From Duganella sp. sic0402 (GTDB lineage: Bacteria > Pseudomonadota > Gammaproteobacteria > Burkholderiales > Burkholderiaceae_D): a stretch of DNA of 64,000 bases. Each line of letters opens with the position of its first letter. The stretch's first letter is position 1. The notes beneath the pieces were generated by a model. The model was not told the origin of the DNA. It ran no database searches and saw nothing but the letters and a program-made list of their open reading frames with translations. Below, one piece after another: positions 54,421 through 62,312 of the stretch. The stretch lies in the NCBI RefSeq assembly GCF_019219065.1, contig NZ_JAHUWK010000010.1, forward strand, positions 124,001-188,000. The letters run 5' to 3'. A program made the translations under genes and the position numbers.

Positions 54421-55155
54421 CTAGTCAACCTTGGCCACGGTACTGGCGCTGGTCGGGCGGGAATTGATATTGGCCTTGACCGCCAATGTTCCGTTCAGAT
54501 CGGCTTCGCCAGACGTGGGTAAGCGCCATTCGCGCACCCTGCCCGCCAACACGTAACCGAACAAGCCTGCGGCAATCTCGAACTCCTTGCCGGCGGCGTT
54601 GCTCAGCACCAGCGCGCCGATCTGTGCGTGCTGATTACCGCTGTTGCGGACTCGCAACATCCAAAACCCATCTTTTCTGAATACGCTCCACGCCAGCAGC
54701 GGCGCCGCGCGCTCGTCGGCGGGCAGCACGAACAGCGGTACCGAATAGCGCAGGCGGATATCGACACCGCTGGCAGGGCCATCGTCCTTGGGTATCTCAT
54801 CGATCAAAATGCGGTAAGTCAGCTCGCTGGCTGGCAATTGCTCGCTGCGCCGGACCAGCCGTATCATCTGGCTGCTCTTCGGTCCGATCTGGATGATGGG
54901 CGGGCTGGCCACCACGTCCTGGGTGGGCGTCAGCACATCGTCGCCATCTTTTTGTTCCCACAAATAAACACGCACCTGGCCATACACGGCCGCCTCACCC
55001 AGATTCTGCATGGTGATGCCGCTGGCGCCCTGGCCGGCGCGCAGATTAATCATCACCGGCGAAATCTGCAGGTTGGCCGCAGCCACGGGCAACGCCAGCC
55101 ATGCCAGCCATACGCCACCGATCAGCCCTGAAAAGAGCGCGCGTGTCCCAGTCAT
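54421..55155 (-). CDS. Periplasmic pilus chaperone (archaic type)
   Basis: 244 residues with a signal peptide (ending VAAANL). Two Ig-like domains: domain 1 (about 27-145) with QISPVMINLRAGQGASGITM and the G1 strand region PASELTYRILIDEIPKDD, and domain 2 with SVPLFVLPADERAAP and GALVLSNAAGKEF. Such chaperones lend a strand to immature pilins. It is the first gene of the chaperone-usher-tip operon. No full-length major pilin gene lies upstream, unlike classic Csu clusters. Confidence 0.92.
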   Translation of the reverse strand: MTGTRALFSGLIGGVWLAWLALPVAAANLQISPVMINLRAGQGASGITMQNLGEAAVYGQVRVYLWEQKDGDDVLTPTQDVVASPPIIQIGPKSSQMIRLVRRSEQLPASELTYRILIDEIPKDDGPASGVDIRLRYSVPLFVLPADERAAPLLAWSVFRKDGFWMLRVRNSGNQHAQIGALVLSNAAGKEFEIAAGLFGYVLAGRVREWRLPTSGEADLNGTLAVKANINSRPTSASTVAKVD

Positions 55156-55301
55156 CCACCCTCCGGTTGCTTAAGATCAACACTCAATTCCATTATTAAT
55201 GATTTAAAAAAATCATGCTTTTGCAGGAAGAGACAACTGTTTTGCAAGCGTAGAAAACTATCAAATATATTTAAAAGATAGGCATAATACGCAACAGGGA
55301 G

Positions 55302-55317
55302 TGATAAAACTTTATCA
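55302..55317. promoter_or_regulatory. Palindromic operator candidate before the REC-AraC gene
   Basis: TGATAAA (55302-55308) and TTTATCA (55311-55317) are perfect 7-base arms around AC, 20 bases before the start at 55338. A CATAAT -10-like box (55283-55288) lies just upstream, so the palindrome would cover the transcript start. The AT-rich 182-base region (55156-55337) also contains the divergent chaperone promoter. Confidence 0.5.
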
Positions 55318-55337
55318 ACCATGTTTCTGGGGACGTT

Positions 55338-56123
55338 ATGCCCACCACCCTCGAAAGCACGCGTTCCAAAATCCTCATCGTGGACGACTCCGCGTTTGAG
55401 CAGCGCATGCTGGTCGACCTATTGAGCGAGCTGCCCTACAAGGTGTCGGTTGCCTTCAATGGTCTGCAAGGCTATCAATTGGCGTTGGCCCAGCATCCCG
55501 ACCTGATCCTGCTGGATGTGCGCATGCCGAATATGGACGGCTATACCGCCTGCCGGCTGCTCAAGGCCAATCCGGTGACGCAGGACATTCCCGTGATCTT
55601 CCTCAGCGGCGCCGACGCCGATGACGACCGCATACTCGGCCTGTCGATCGGCGGCGTCGATTACGTCTCCAAGCCATTTTCGCCGGGCGAGCTGGCGGCG
55701 CGCATCCAGGTGCACCTGAACCTGGCCAGGCGCCAGCAGGCGCCGGCGCCATCCGACAGCGGCGAGGCGCCTGAACCGGAGCCGGAAAGCGATCCGGACG
55801 CGGTGCTGGTCAACGCCGTCAAGCGGCTGATCGCCGACAACCTGGCGGCGCTGCCGGGCCTGGCGGAAATCGCGCGCAGTGTCGGCACCTACCGGGAAAA
55901 ATTGTCGCAGGTGTTCCGCGAACAAACCGGCATGACGGTGTTCGGCTTTATCCGCGAGGAGCGCATCCGCCGTGGCGAGGAGTTATTGAAGGACACCGAT
56001 ATCGACGTGCAGGACATCGCGCTGCTGATCGGCTTTAACAATGCCGGGAATTTCGCCACCGCGTTTCGTGAGCGCATGGGCGTCACGCCGACCGCCTACC
56101 GCCAGGCGATCCAGAAGAAATAA
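55338..56123 (+). CDS. Response regulator with AraC-type DNA-binding domain
   Basis: 261 residues. Receiver domain (about 10-130) with D16/D17 and phosphoacceptor D60 (LILLD-VRMP), T/S at FLSGADADDD and the lysine in YVSKPFSPG. A short acidic Pro-rich linker (about 134-155) leads to an AraC helix-turn-helix pair (about 165-258: LAEIARSVGTYREKLSQVFR, DVQDIALLIGFNNAGNFATA). REC-AraC regulators bind DNA when phosphorylated. It is divergent to the pilus operon, a strong hint of pilus control. Kinase partner unknown; a hybrid kinase lies 1.2 kb away at 57377. Confidence 0.9.
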   Translation: MPTTLESTRSKILIVDDSAFEQRMLVDLLSELPYKVSVAFNGLQGYQLALAQHPDLILLDVRMPNMDGYTACRLLKANPVTQDIPVIFLSGADADDDRILGLSIGGVDYVSKPFSPGELAARIQVHLNLARRQQAPAPSDSGEAPEPEPESDPDAVLVNAVKRLIADNLAALPGLAEIARSVGTYREKLSQVFREQTGMTVFGFIREERIRRGEELLKDTDIDVQDIALLIGFNNAGNFATAFRERMGVTPTAYRQAIQKK

Positions 56124-56128
56124 GCACG

Positions 56129-57337
56129 CTAGTTGCGGCACTCCGCCGGCAGTACCGCCTGCGGGATCGCTTCGCTGGCGCAACGCCACGCGATCCGCTG
56201 GTTGCCGTCCACCCGTGGCGTGAACGCGATCGCCTGGCCGCGATAGTTCAGATCGGACGGGAACACCCGCACCGTGCCGTTACCGGCGTCCACCACCACA
56301 TCCTGCACCGCGTGGCCGGGATCGGCCAGCGCGAAGCCAGCCGCTTCCAGCGTCGCCGGCGCGTGGCCATTGGCGTAGAAGTAGCGCTCCACCGCCGCCG
56401 TGGCATCGTGACCAACCGTCACCGCCTGCGCCATGCGCGCCCTGGCCATGTATTCCTGATAGGCCGGCAGCGCTGCCGAACCGAGCACGCCAGCCAGCCC
56501 GATCAGCGCCAGCAACGACGCCGCGCCGCCCACGCCAAAGCGCGGAACAAACAGCGCCAGCAGATACGCCAGGCCGTGACGGCCGGGCTGCACCACCTCC
56601 GCGCCATTCGCCAGGCCGCGCACCACCGCCATGCGCTTGACCAGCCACGGATGATCGCCGACCAGCTCATGAAACGACATCCAGAAACCGCCACTCTGCT
56701 GCGCCTGCGCGGCGTAGCTGCTGGCGCTCAGCTGGCGCCAGCGCTTGCCGCCAGCCGCCAGCGCCGCCAGCCCGGCCTGGGCACTGTGCAAATCGTCGCA
56801 GGCGTGAAAGCCATAACGGTCGCACGTGTATTCGCGCGCCCGCGCATAAGCCGCGCCCAGCAGCGGCAGCCACGCCGCCGGCGCCAGCAGCGCCGACCAG
56901 CGCAAGTGCTGCTGGCGGATATGGCCGAGCTCGTGGCCGATGTAGAAATTGATCGCGTCCGGCCGCAGCTCCAGCGCATCCACCACATCAGCATGCAGCA
57001 CGATGAAATGGCGGCCAAAAAAGCGCGTGGCAAACGCGTTGAAAGCACCACTCCTCTGCAGCAGATAGGCGTCCGGCACGCTCTCCAGGCCAAGCCGGCG
57101 GCAGCAGCGCTCGATGCGCTGATGCAGGTCGGGGAATTGCTGCACCGTGATCTGCACGGCGGTGCCTTTCAGATGCGACACCAGCGCCGATTGCGCGAAG
57201 CAGTAGCCGAGCAGGAACAGCAGCCCGTACACCAGCGCCATGCCCAAAGCGCCGAGCAGCAGCAGCGTCCAGATCAGCAGCGACACCGCCAGCATGATGC
57301 CGAACAGTGTCTTTTCATTCTTATAGACCAGATTCAT
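56129..57337 (-). CDS. M48 metallopeptidase fused to a type IV pilin-like domain
   Basis: 402 residues. Two or three N-terminal membrane segments (about 11-50), then an M48 catalytic domain with H135-E-L-G-H139 and the third zinc ligand E169 in REYTCDRYG. From about 270 a hydrophobic helix continues as LPAYQEYMARARMAQA (290-305), the alpha-1 core of type IV pilins, followed by a pilin-like globular part ending WRC ... LPAEC with C386 and C400, the pilin disulfide pattern. M48 proteases degrade membrane proteins; the fused pilin-like tail is unusual. No prepilin peptidase site is near position 270. It converges with the REC-AraC gene, 5 bases between stops. Confidence 0.85.
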   Translation of the reverse strand: MNLVYKNEKTLFGIMLAVSLLIWTLLLLGALGMALVYGLLFLLGYCFAQSALVSHLKGTAVQITVQQFPDLHQRIERCCRRLGLESVPDAYLLQRSGAFNAFATRFFGRHFIVLHADVVDALELRPDAINFYIGHELGHIRQQHLRWSALLAPAAWLPLLGAAYARAREYTCDRYGFHACDDLHSAQAGLAALAAGGKRWRQLSASSYAAQAQQSGGFWMSFHELVGDHPWLVKRMAVVRGLANGAEVVQPGRHGLAYLLALFVPRFGVGGAASLLALIGLAGVLGSAALPAYQEYMARARMAQAVTVGHDATAAVERYFYANGHAPATLEAAGFALADPGHAVQDVVVDAGNGTVRVFPSDLNYRGQAIAFTPRVDGNQRIAWRCASEAIPQAVLPAECRN

Positions 57338-57376
57338 GCAGCATTTTAATCGCTGCTTTGAAATAAATACAACTCT

Positions 57377-59356
57377 TTATGACAACGAAAGTTGCAGATC
57401 GGCGATATTAATCGGCTTGACCAGATGTGCGGCGAAACCCGCCTGGCGGCTGCGCGTCTTGTCGTTTTCCTGGCCGTAGCCGGACAGCGCCACCAGCTTC
57501 AGCGCCTCGCCGCCCGGCAGCTTGCGCAGATGCCCGGCCAGTTCAAAGCCGTCCATGCCCGGCAGGCCGATGTCGAGGATGGCCACTTGCGGCATGCCGC
57601 TGCTGACCAGCGCCAGCGCCTGTGCCGGGTCGTAAGCCACCAGCGCGCGGTAGCCCAGCGCGGCCAGCAGTTCACCCAGCGAATCAGCGGCGTCCTGATT
57701 GTCATCCACCACCAGCACCTGCGCGCCTGTAGCGGCGTCCAGCGATGGCGCGACGTTGGTGTCGGCCTGCGCCACTTCGCTCTCCACCACCACCGAATCG
57801 GGCAGCGTAATGGTGAAGGTGCTACCGCGTCCTTCGCCGGCGCTGTAGGCGCTGACTTCGCCGCCATGCATCTGCACCAGATTGCGCACCAGCGCCAGGC
57901 CGATGCCGAGGCCGCCCTTGGCGCGGTCCAGCTGGCGGTTGCCCTGCACGAATAAATCAAAAATATGCGGCAGCAGTTGCGGCGCGATGCCGTTGCCGTC
58001 GTCAGTCACTTGCAGCTGCACCGTGCCGCCCCTGATGCGCGTGGCCAGCGTGACGTGGCCGCCGGCCGGCGTGTAGCGGGCGGCATTGCTCAGCAGGTTG
58101 GACACCACCTGCGCCAACCGCGCCGGATCGCCGCGCCAGCGCACCGTTGGCACATCCACCAGCAGACGGTGCTGCTTTTGCTCCAGCAGCGGACTGGCCA
58201 TTTCGATTGCCTTGTTCAGCACATCGGCCAGCGGCACGACTTCCTTGCGCAGCTCGACCTTGCCGCTGGCGATGCGCGACACGTCCAGCAAATCATCCAC
58301 CAGCCGCACCAGGTGATCGACCTGGCGCTGTATCACTTCCTGTTCGTGCATGGTTTCGCTGTGCGGATCGCGCAACTTCATCAGCTTCAGCGCGGTCACA
58401 ATCGGCGCCAGCGGGTTGCGCAACTCATGGCCCAGCATGGCCAGGAACTCATCCTTGATGCGCGAAGTCAGATGCAGGTCGGTGTTGAGGCGGTCGCTCT
58501 CGGCCATGGCCTGCGCCAGTGCCTGGTCGCTTTGCAGCCGGCTCAGCGTGGCGCACACGGTGGCGGTGAACTGTTCCAGGAACTGGCGGTAGGCGCCGTC
58601 CAGCGGCAGCCGCGGCGACAGCTCGAACGCCAGCGCCAGCTCGGCGCACAGCTGCAACTCGGCGCCGCGTATCACCAGCAGGTCGGCGCCGGGACGGGCC
58701 GCTTCCTCGCCGCCGCTGAGCAGCGTCACGCCCAGCAGGTCGCCCGGATTATCGACCGCCGCCTGGGTGATCGCCGCGCGCACCTCGGCCTCGTTGTGGC
58801 AGGCAAGCAGGCGCCGCGCCAGCAGGTCCAGCGTGTGGCGGCGGCGCTCGGCCAGCACCTGCGCCGTGGTTTCGCTGCACACCACCAGCACGCCGCCGAC
58901 CTGATCCTGCTCGTCGTACACCGGCGTGTAGGTGTAGCTCCAGTACACGTCTTCGATGCGGCCGTTGCGCCAGATCGGCACCAGCTTGTCGGCATGCCAG
59001 CTCGCCTGGCGGCCGCTGCGTACCGCCTCGATCTGCGGGCCGATGATGGACCAGATCTCCGGCCAGCATTCGCGCCCGCGCTGACCCAGCGCGGCAGGGT
59101 GCTTGCCGACGCCGAAGCATGGCACATAAGCGTCGTTGTACAGCTGGATCAGCTGCTCGCCCCACCACAGGAACATCGGATGCGCCGAATGCATGACGAT
59201 GCTGACCGCCGCGCGCAGCGAAGCAGGCCATTCCGCCATCGGCCCCAGCGGCGTATCCTGCCAGCGATGCGCCTGCACCAGTTCGCGCATCGGCGAGCCG
59301 GCGCCAATAAAGCGCGGCGGCGGAGCGGGAAACGGCGTAACAGACTGTGCCAACAT
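57377..59356 (-). CDS. Hybrid histidine kinase with PAS and receiver domains
   Basis: 659 residues, no membrane segment. A PAS-type N-terminus (about 25-180; HPMFLWWGEQLIQLYNDAYV, DVYWSYTYTPVYDEQDQVGG) is followed by a GAF-like part, a dimerisation helix (FLAMLGHELRNPLAPIVTAL), HATPase (NLLSNAARYTP, DDGNGIAPQ, GLGIGLALVRNLV) and a C-terminal receiver (QVLVVDDNQDAADSLGELLA, phosphoacceptor in AILDIGLPGMDGFE). It can phosphorylate its own receiver or a separate regulator. The start is the ATG at 59356; a TTG two codons upstream is less likely. Nothing else is in its transcript. Confidence 0.9.
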   Translation of the reverse strand: MLAQSVTPFPAPPPRFIGAGSPMRELVQAHRWQDTPLGPMAEWPASLRAAVSIVMHSAHPMFLWWGEQLIQLYNDAYVPCFGVGKHPAALGQRGRECWPEIWSIIGPQIEAVRSGRQASWHADKLVPIWRNGRIEDVYWSYTYTPVYDEQDQVGGVLVVCSETTAQVLAERRRHTLDLLARRLLACHNEAEVRAAITQAAVDNPGDLLGVTLLSGGEEAARPGADLLVIRGAELQLCAELALAFELSPRLPLDGAYRQFLEQFTATVCATLSRLQSDQALAQAMAESDRLNTDLHLTSRIKDEFLAMLGHELRNPLAPIVTALKLMKLRDPHSETMHEQEVIQRQVDHLVRLVDDLLDVSRIASGKVELRKEVVPLADVLNKAIEMASPLLEQKQHRLLVDVPTVRWRGDPARLAQVVSNLLSNAARYTPAGGHVTLATRIRGGTVQLQVTDDGNGIAPQLLPHIFDLFVQGNRQLDRAKGGLGIGLALVRNLVQMHGGEVSAYSAGEGRGSTFTITLPDSVVVESEVAQADTNVAPSLDAATGAQVLVVDDNQDAADSLGELLAALGYRALVAYDPAQALALVSSGMPQVAILDIGLPGMDGFELAGHLRKLPGGEALKLVALSGYGQENDKTRSRQAGFAAHLVKPINIADLQLSLS

Positions 59357-59473
59357 GATCAATTCCAGGTGCGAAAGCCAAATAGTAGCAACTGTACTGT
59401 TCAGCGGCGCACAATAGCTCCCGCAGTGCCCAAATTTGATATTTTGGCCACAGATAGCACATTGCGGGCCTAA

Positions 59474-60586
59474 TCAGCCATGCTCGCGCCACTGGTCGAG
59501 GTCGCGCGGTTCGGCAATCGGCGCGCCATTGCGTTCGGCGCGGAAGCGGGCCGATGCCGCGTACACCGCGCGCCGCACACGCATGATTGAGCCGATCGGC
59601 CGGTGTGCGGCGATGCAGTGCCAGGGATTGAACTGCATGCCATCGTCGACCAGCACTGACAAGCCATGCGTCCAGCCGGCCTGCGGCACGGTGCGGAGGC
59701 GCGCCACGGCGATCCACGGCGCCTGCCACTCCACCGACGCATCCTCGATCGGCATGCTGGCCAGGTCGGTGCACAGCTGCACGCGCAGCTCCCACTCAGC
59801 GCTGTGCTCGGTGACGAAATCCACCACGGCGGCACGCAGTCCGTTGGGCTTGTTGTCCAGGTCCACTGGCTGGTCTTTCAGCGCCAGCAGTTCCGGCGAC
59901 ACCGGCGCCAGCGACAGCTTGGCCATGTAGCGGCCATACAGAATGGGCGCAGCGGTGAAGAAGGTCTCGCCCAGGATATGCGTTTCCGGATGGCCGCCCA
60001 GTCCCTTCAGCGTGGAGCTTTCCGCGCCCACCGCTTCTACCACTTTTTCGACGCCGCGCAAGGCGGCCGATAGCGCTTTCTTCAGGCTGGGCGCTTTATC
60101 GGTAGTGGCGGCCAGCAGCTTCAGGCTGCCCTGGAACTGCCTGGCGGTCGGCGCCAGGAAGGTCGGGCCGTTGACCATCACAAAATCCTGCGTGGCGTCG
60201 CCGACGCCATCGGCCAGGCGTACGCCCGGCACGCCGATGATCTTGATCGCCATGCCGCGCGGCGTGGAGACTTTGTCGTCCAGCAGGTCGCCCGGCGTGG
60301 TCGATAGCCGCAGCACCGCCGGCCAGGCGCCGCCCGGATGGCTGAACAGGCCCTGGGCGTAATCCGGCGGCAGATTGGGCAGCACCCGCAGCTCGCCGCG
60401 CAGCAGGCCATGGCTCTTGGCGTGTACGCCGCGACGGGCATGGCCGGTGTCTTCGTCTACGGTGGTGGCGATCGAGTGGATCGATGCGGTAAGGGCGGCA
60501 ATGGTGTCGGCCTCGCCCTCCTCCGCTACTTCATAGGAAAGATCGTAAGGCAGCGGCTGGGTCAGATGTCGGGTGGGGAAGTCCAT
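59474..60586 (-). CDS. Catalase-like heme protein (y4iL-type)
   Basis: 370 residues, shorter than true catalases (about 480-750). The heme pocket region shows RRGVHAKSHGLLRGELRVLP with the distal histidine, and LRLSTTPGDLLDDKVSTPRG with the conserved arginine. The proximal tyrosine motif of classical catalases is not obvious. Related catalase-like proteins act as heme peroxygenases or weak catalases. The ATG at 60586 has an AAGGA ribosome site and replaces a longer unsupported frame. It is divergent to the fecI gene; the shared 134 bases contain the Fur-controlled fecI promoter. Confidence 0.82.
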   Translation of the reverse strand: MDFPTRHLTQPLPYDLSYEVAEEGEADTIAALTASIHSIATTVDEDTGHARRGVHAKSHGLLRGELRVLPNLPPDYAQGLFSHPGGAWPAVLRLSTTPGDLLDDKVSTPRGMAIKIIGVPGVRLADGVGDATQDFVMVNGPTFLAPTARQFQGSLKLLAATTDKAPSLKKALSAALRGVEKVVEAVGAESSTLKGLGGHPETHILGETFFTAAPILYGRYMAKLSLAPVSPELLALKDQPVDLDNKPNGLRAAVVDFVTEHSAEWELRVQLCTDLASMPIEDASVEWQAPWIAVARLRTVPQAGWTHGLSVLVDDGMQFNPWHCIAAHRPIGSIMRVRRAVYAASARFRAERNGAPIAEPRDLDQWREHG

Positions 60587-60668
60587 GATATTCCTTATTG
60601 CGGGCCGGTTGGCTAACCCCATCTTGGCTGCCGCTGCGGCGTGCGTCTGTGTCATCCCGCACCGAGGA

Positions 60669-60717
60669 TTGCTGACGCCTTCAACTATGCGTATAATTAA
60701 TGAGAATTATTCGCATT
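60669..60717 (+). promoter_or_regulatory. Fur-controlled sigma-70 promoter of fecI
   Basis: TTGCTG (60669-60674) and TATAAT (60692-60697) are separated by 17 bases. The 19-base sequence AATGAGAATTATTCGCATT (60699-60717) matches an idealised Fur box at 16 of 19 positions and covers the expected transcript start. The first ATG follows only 3 bases later. Confidence 0.85.
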
Positions 60718-60720
60718 TAG

Positions 60721-61245
60721 ATGACGATCATGCCGCCCGAGTCTGCCCTGCAACAAGAAATCACCACGCTCTACAGCGACCATCATGGTTGGCTGCGCGG
60801 CTGGCTGCGCAAGCGGCTGGGCGATATGCACCAGGCGGCCGATCTGGCGCATGACACCTTCATGCAGCTGCTGGCGCGTGACGAGCCGGTGGCGGCGCGT
60901 GAACCGCGCGCCTTTCTGACCACGGTAGCGCAGCGGGTGCTGGCCAATCACTACCGGCGCCAGCAACTGGAACAGGCCTACCTGACGGCGCTGGCCAGCT
61001 TGCCCGGACAGGTCGAGGCATCGCCGGAGGAGCGTGCCATCGTGCTGGAAACCCTGACCGCCGTCGACCGCATGCTGAATGGGCTGCCGCTGCCGGTCAA
61101 ACGCGCCTTCCTGATGAGCCAGCTGGACGAGATGAGCCACGCGCACATTGCCGAGGAGCTGGAGATTTCCATCAGCACCGTCAAGCGCTACCTGGTCAAA
61201 GCCGGCCAGCATTGCTACTTCGGCGCGCACGGGGTGGAATTATGA
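60721..61245 (+). CDS. fecI: ECF sigma factor, FecI family
   Basis: 174 residues. Sigma region 2 (about 14-80: SDHHGWLRGWLRKRLGDMHQ, DLAHDTFMQLLARDEPVAAR) and region 4 (about 110-165: LPVKRAFLMSQLDEMSHAHI, ELEISISTVKRYLVKAGQHC) are complete, with the short FecI-type linker. It directs RNA polymerase to the siderophore receptor gene when released or activated by FecR. Start is ATG 60721 or ATG 60730; the Fur box ends 3 bases before the first, so the leader is very short. Its stop overlaps fecR by four bases (ATGA). Expressed under low iron. Confidence 0.93.
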   Translation: MTIMPPESALQQEITTLYSDHHGWLRGWLRKRLGDMHQAADLAHDTFMQLLARDEPVAAREPRAFLTTVAQRVLANHYRRQQLEQAYLTALASLPGQVEASPEERAIVLETLTAVDRMLNGLPLPVKRAFLMSQLDEMSHAHIAEELEISISTVKRYLVKAGQHCYFGAHGVEL

Positions 61246-62228
61246 GCGCCATGGCGGTGCCGCCGGGCGTGGCGCAGCGCGCCGTCGAATGGCTGGTCGA
61301 GCTGCAGGCGCAGCCGCTGCCGGACGAAGTGCGGCTGGCCTGGCAACAATGGCGCGACAGCCACCCGGACCATGAACGTGCCTGGCAGCGTATCGAGGCG
61401 GTCAACGGCAAGCTGCGCACGCTGGGCGGACCGCAGCACCCGGCCGCCGCCGCCGCGCTGCTGGCGCCGCGCAGCCGTCAGCGCCGCCACGCCATCAAGA
61501 CCCTGAGCGTGCTGTTCTTCACCGGCGGCCTGGCCTGGACCGCGCAGCAGCAACTGCCATGGCGCAGCTGGACCGCCGACGAGCGCAGCAGCAGCGGCAA
61601 GCGCCGCAATGTGGCGCTGTCGGACGGCAGCACGGTAGCGATGAACGCCGGTGCCGCCTTCGACATCGATTATGACCAGAGCGGCCGCCGCCTGCGCCTG
61701 CGCGCCGGCGAGATCGTCATCACCACCGCGCCCGACCAGCGCGAGCGGCCGTTCACCGTGCACACCGCGCAAGGCACGCTGCAGGCTCTCGGCACACGCT
61801 TCGCTGTGCGCCTGTACGACGCCGCCACCCACGTCAGCGTGTTCGACGGCGCGGTGGAGCTGCGGCCGCAAGGCGGCACGCCGTCGCGCACGCTGCAGGC
61901 CGGCCAGCAGGCGCTGTTCAACGCCGGCGCCATCATGCCGACGCTGGCCGCCGACGAGGACAGCATCGCCTGGACCGACGGTTTCCTGATCGCCAGGAGC
62001 ATGCGCCTGGCCGACTTCCTGGCGGAGCTGAACCGCTACAGCGAGGTCACGCTGAGCTGCGCGCCGCAGGTGGCCAATTTGCGCGTCTCCGGCAGCTATC
62101 CGCTGGACGATGTGCAGCTGGTGCTGGAAACCCTGTCCGCCACGCTGGCGCTGAATATCGAGACGCAAACCCGCTTCTGGGGCCGCTACCGCAGCGGCAT
62201 CCGTCTGGCGCCCAAAAATATTTCGTAA
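61242..62228 (+). CDS. fecR: FecR-family anti-sigma/sigma regulator
   Basis: 328 residues. A cytoplasmic N-terminal part (about 5-75, AQRAVEWLVELQAQPLPDEV, DSHPDHERAWQRIEAVNGKL), one membrane segment (about 95-115), and a periplasmic FecR domain (about 125-328; VALSDGSTVAMNAGAAFDID, FTVHTAQGTLQALGTRFAVR, STAL-like end with RVSGSYPLDDVQLVLETLSA). It passes the signal from the TonB receptor's N-terminal domain to FecI. Coupled by ATGA overlap to fecI and followed by a receptor with the matching signalling domain, so the trio is a cell-surface signalling unit. Confidence 0.93.
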   Translation: MSAMAVPPGVAQRAVEWLVELQAQPLPDEVRLAWQQWRDSHPDHERAWQRIEAVNGKLRTLGGPQHPAAAAALLAPRSRQRRHAIKTLSVLFFTGGLAWTAQQQLPWRSWTADERSSSGKRRNVALSDGSTVAMNAGAAFDIDYDQSGRRLRLRAGEIVITTAPDQRERPFTVHTAQGTLQALGTRFAVRLYDAATHVSVFDGAVELRPQGGTPSRTLQAGQQALFNAGAIMPTLAADEDSIAWTDGFLIARSMRLADFLAELNRYSEVTLSCAPQVANLRVSGSYPLDDVQLVLETLSATLALNIETQTRFWGRYRSGIRLAPKNIS

Positions 62229-62258
62229 AAATCTGGCCTGGCCTGGTCTGTTTTGATT

Positions 62259-62307
62259 TTTCGCGTGACATAGGAGGTAAGCAACCACACTCCATCTCCG
62301 CGAAAGG
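62259..62307 (+). promoter_or_regulatory. Inverted repeat overlapping the receptor ribosome site
   Basis: TTTCGCG (62259-62265) and CGCGAAA (62299-62305) can pair; the second arm overlaps the Shine-Dalgarno AAAGG (62303-62307) of the receptor gene. An SD-like AGGAGGT (62272-62278) sits between with no start codon behind it. The stem is short, so a control role is tentative. Confidence 0.3.
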
Positions 62308-62312
62308 TTCCC

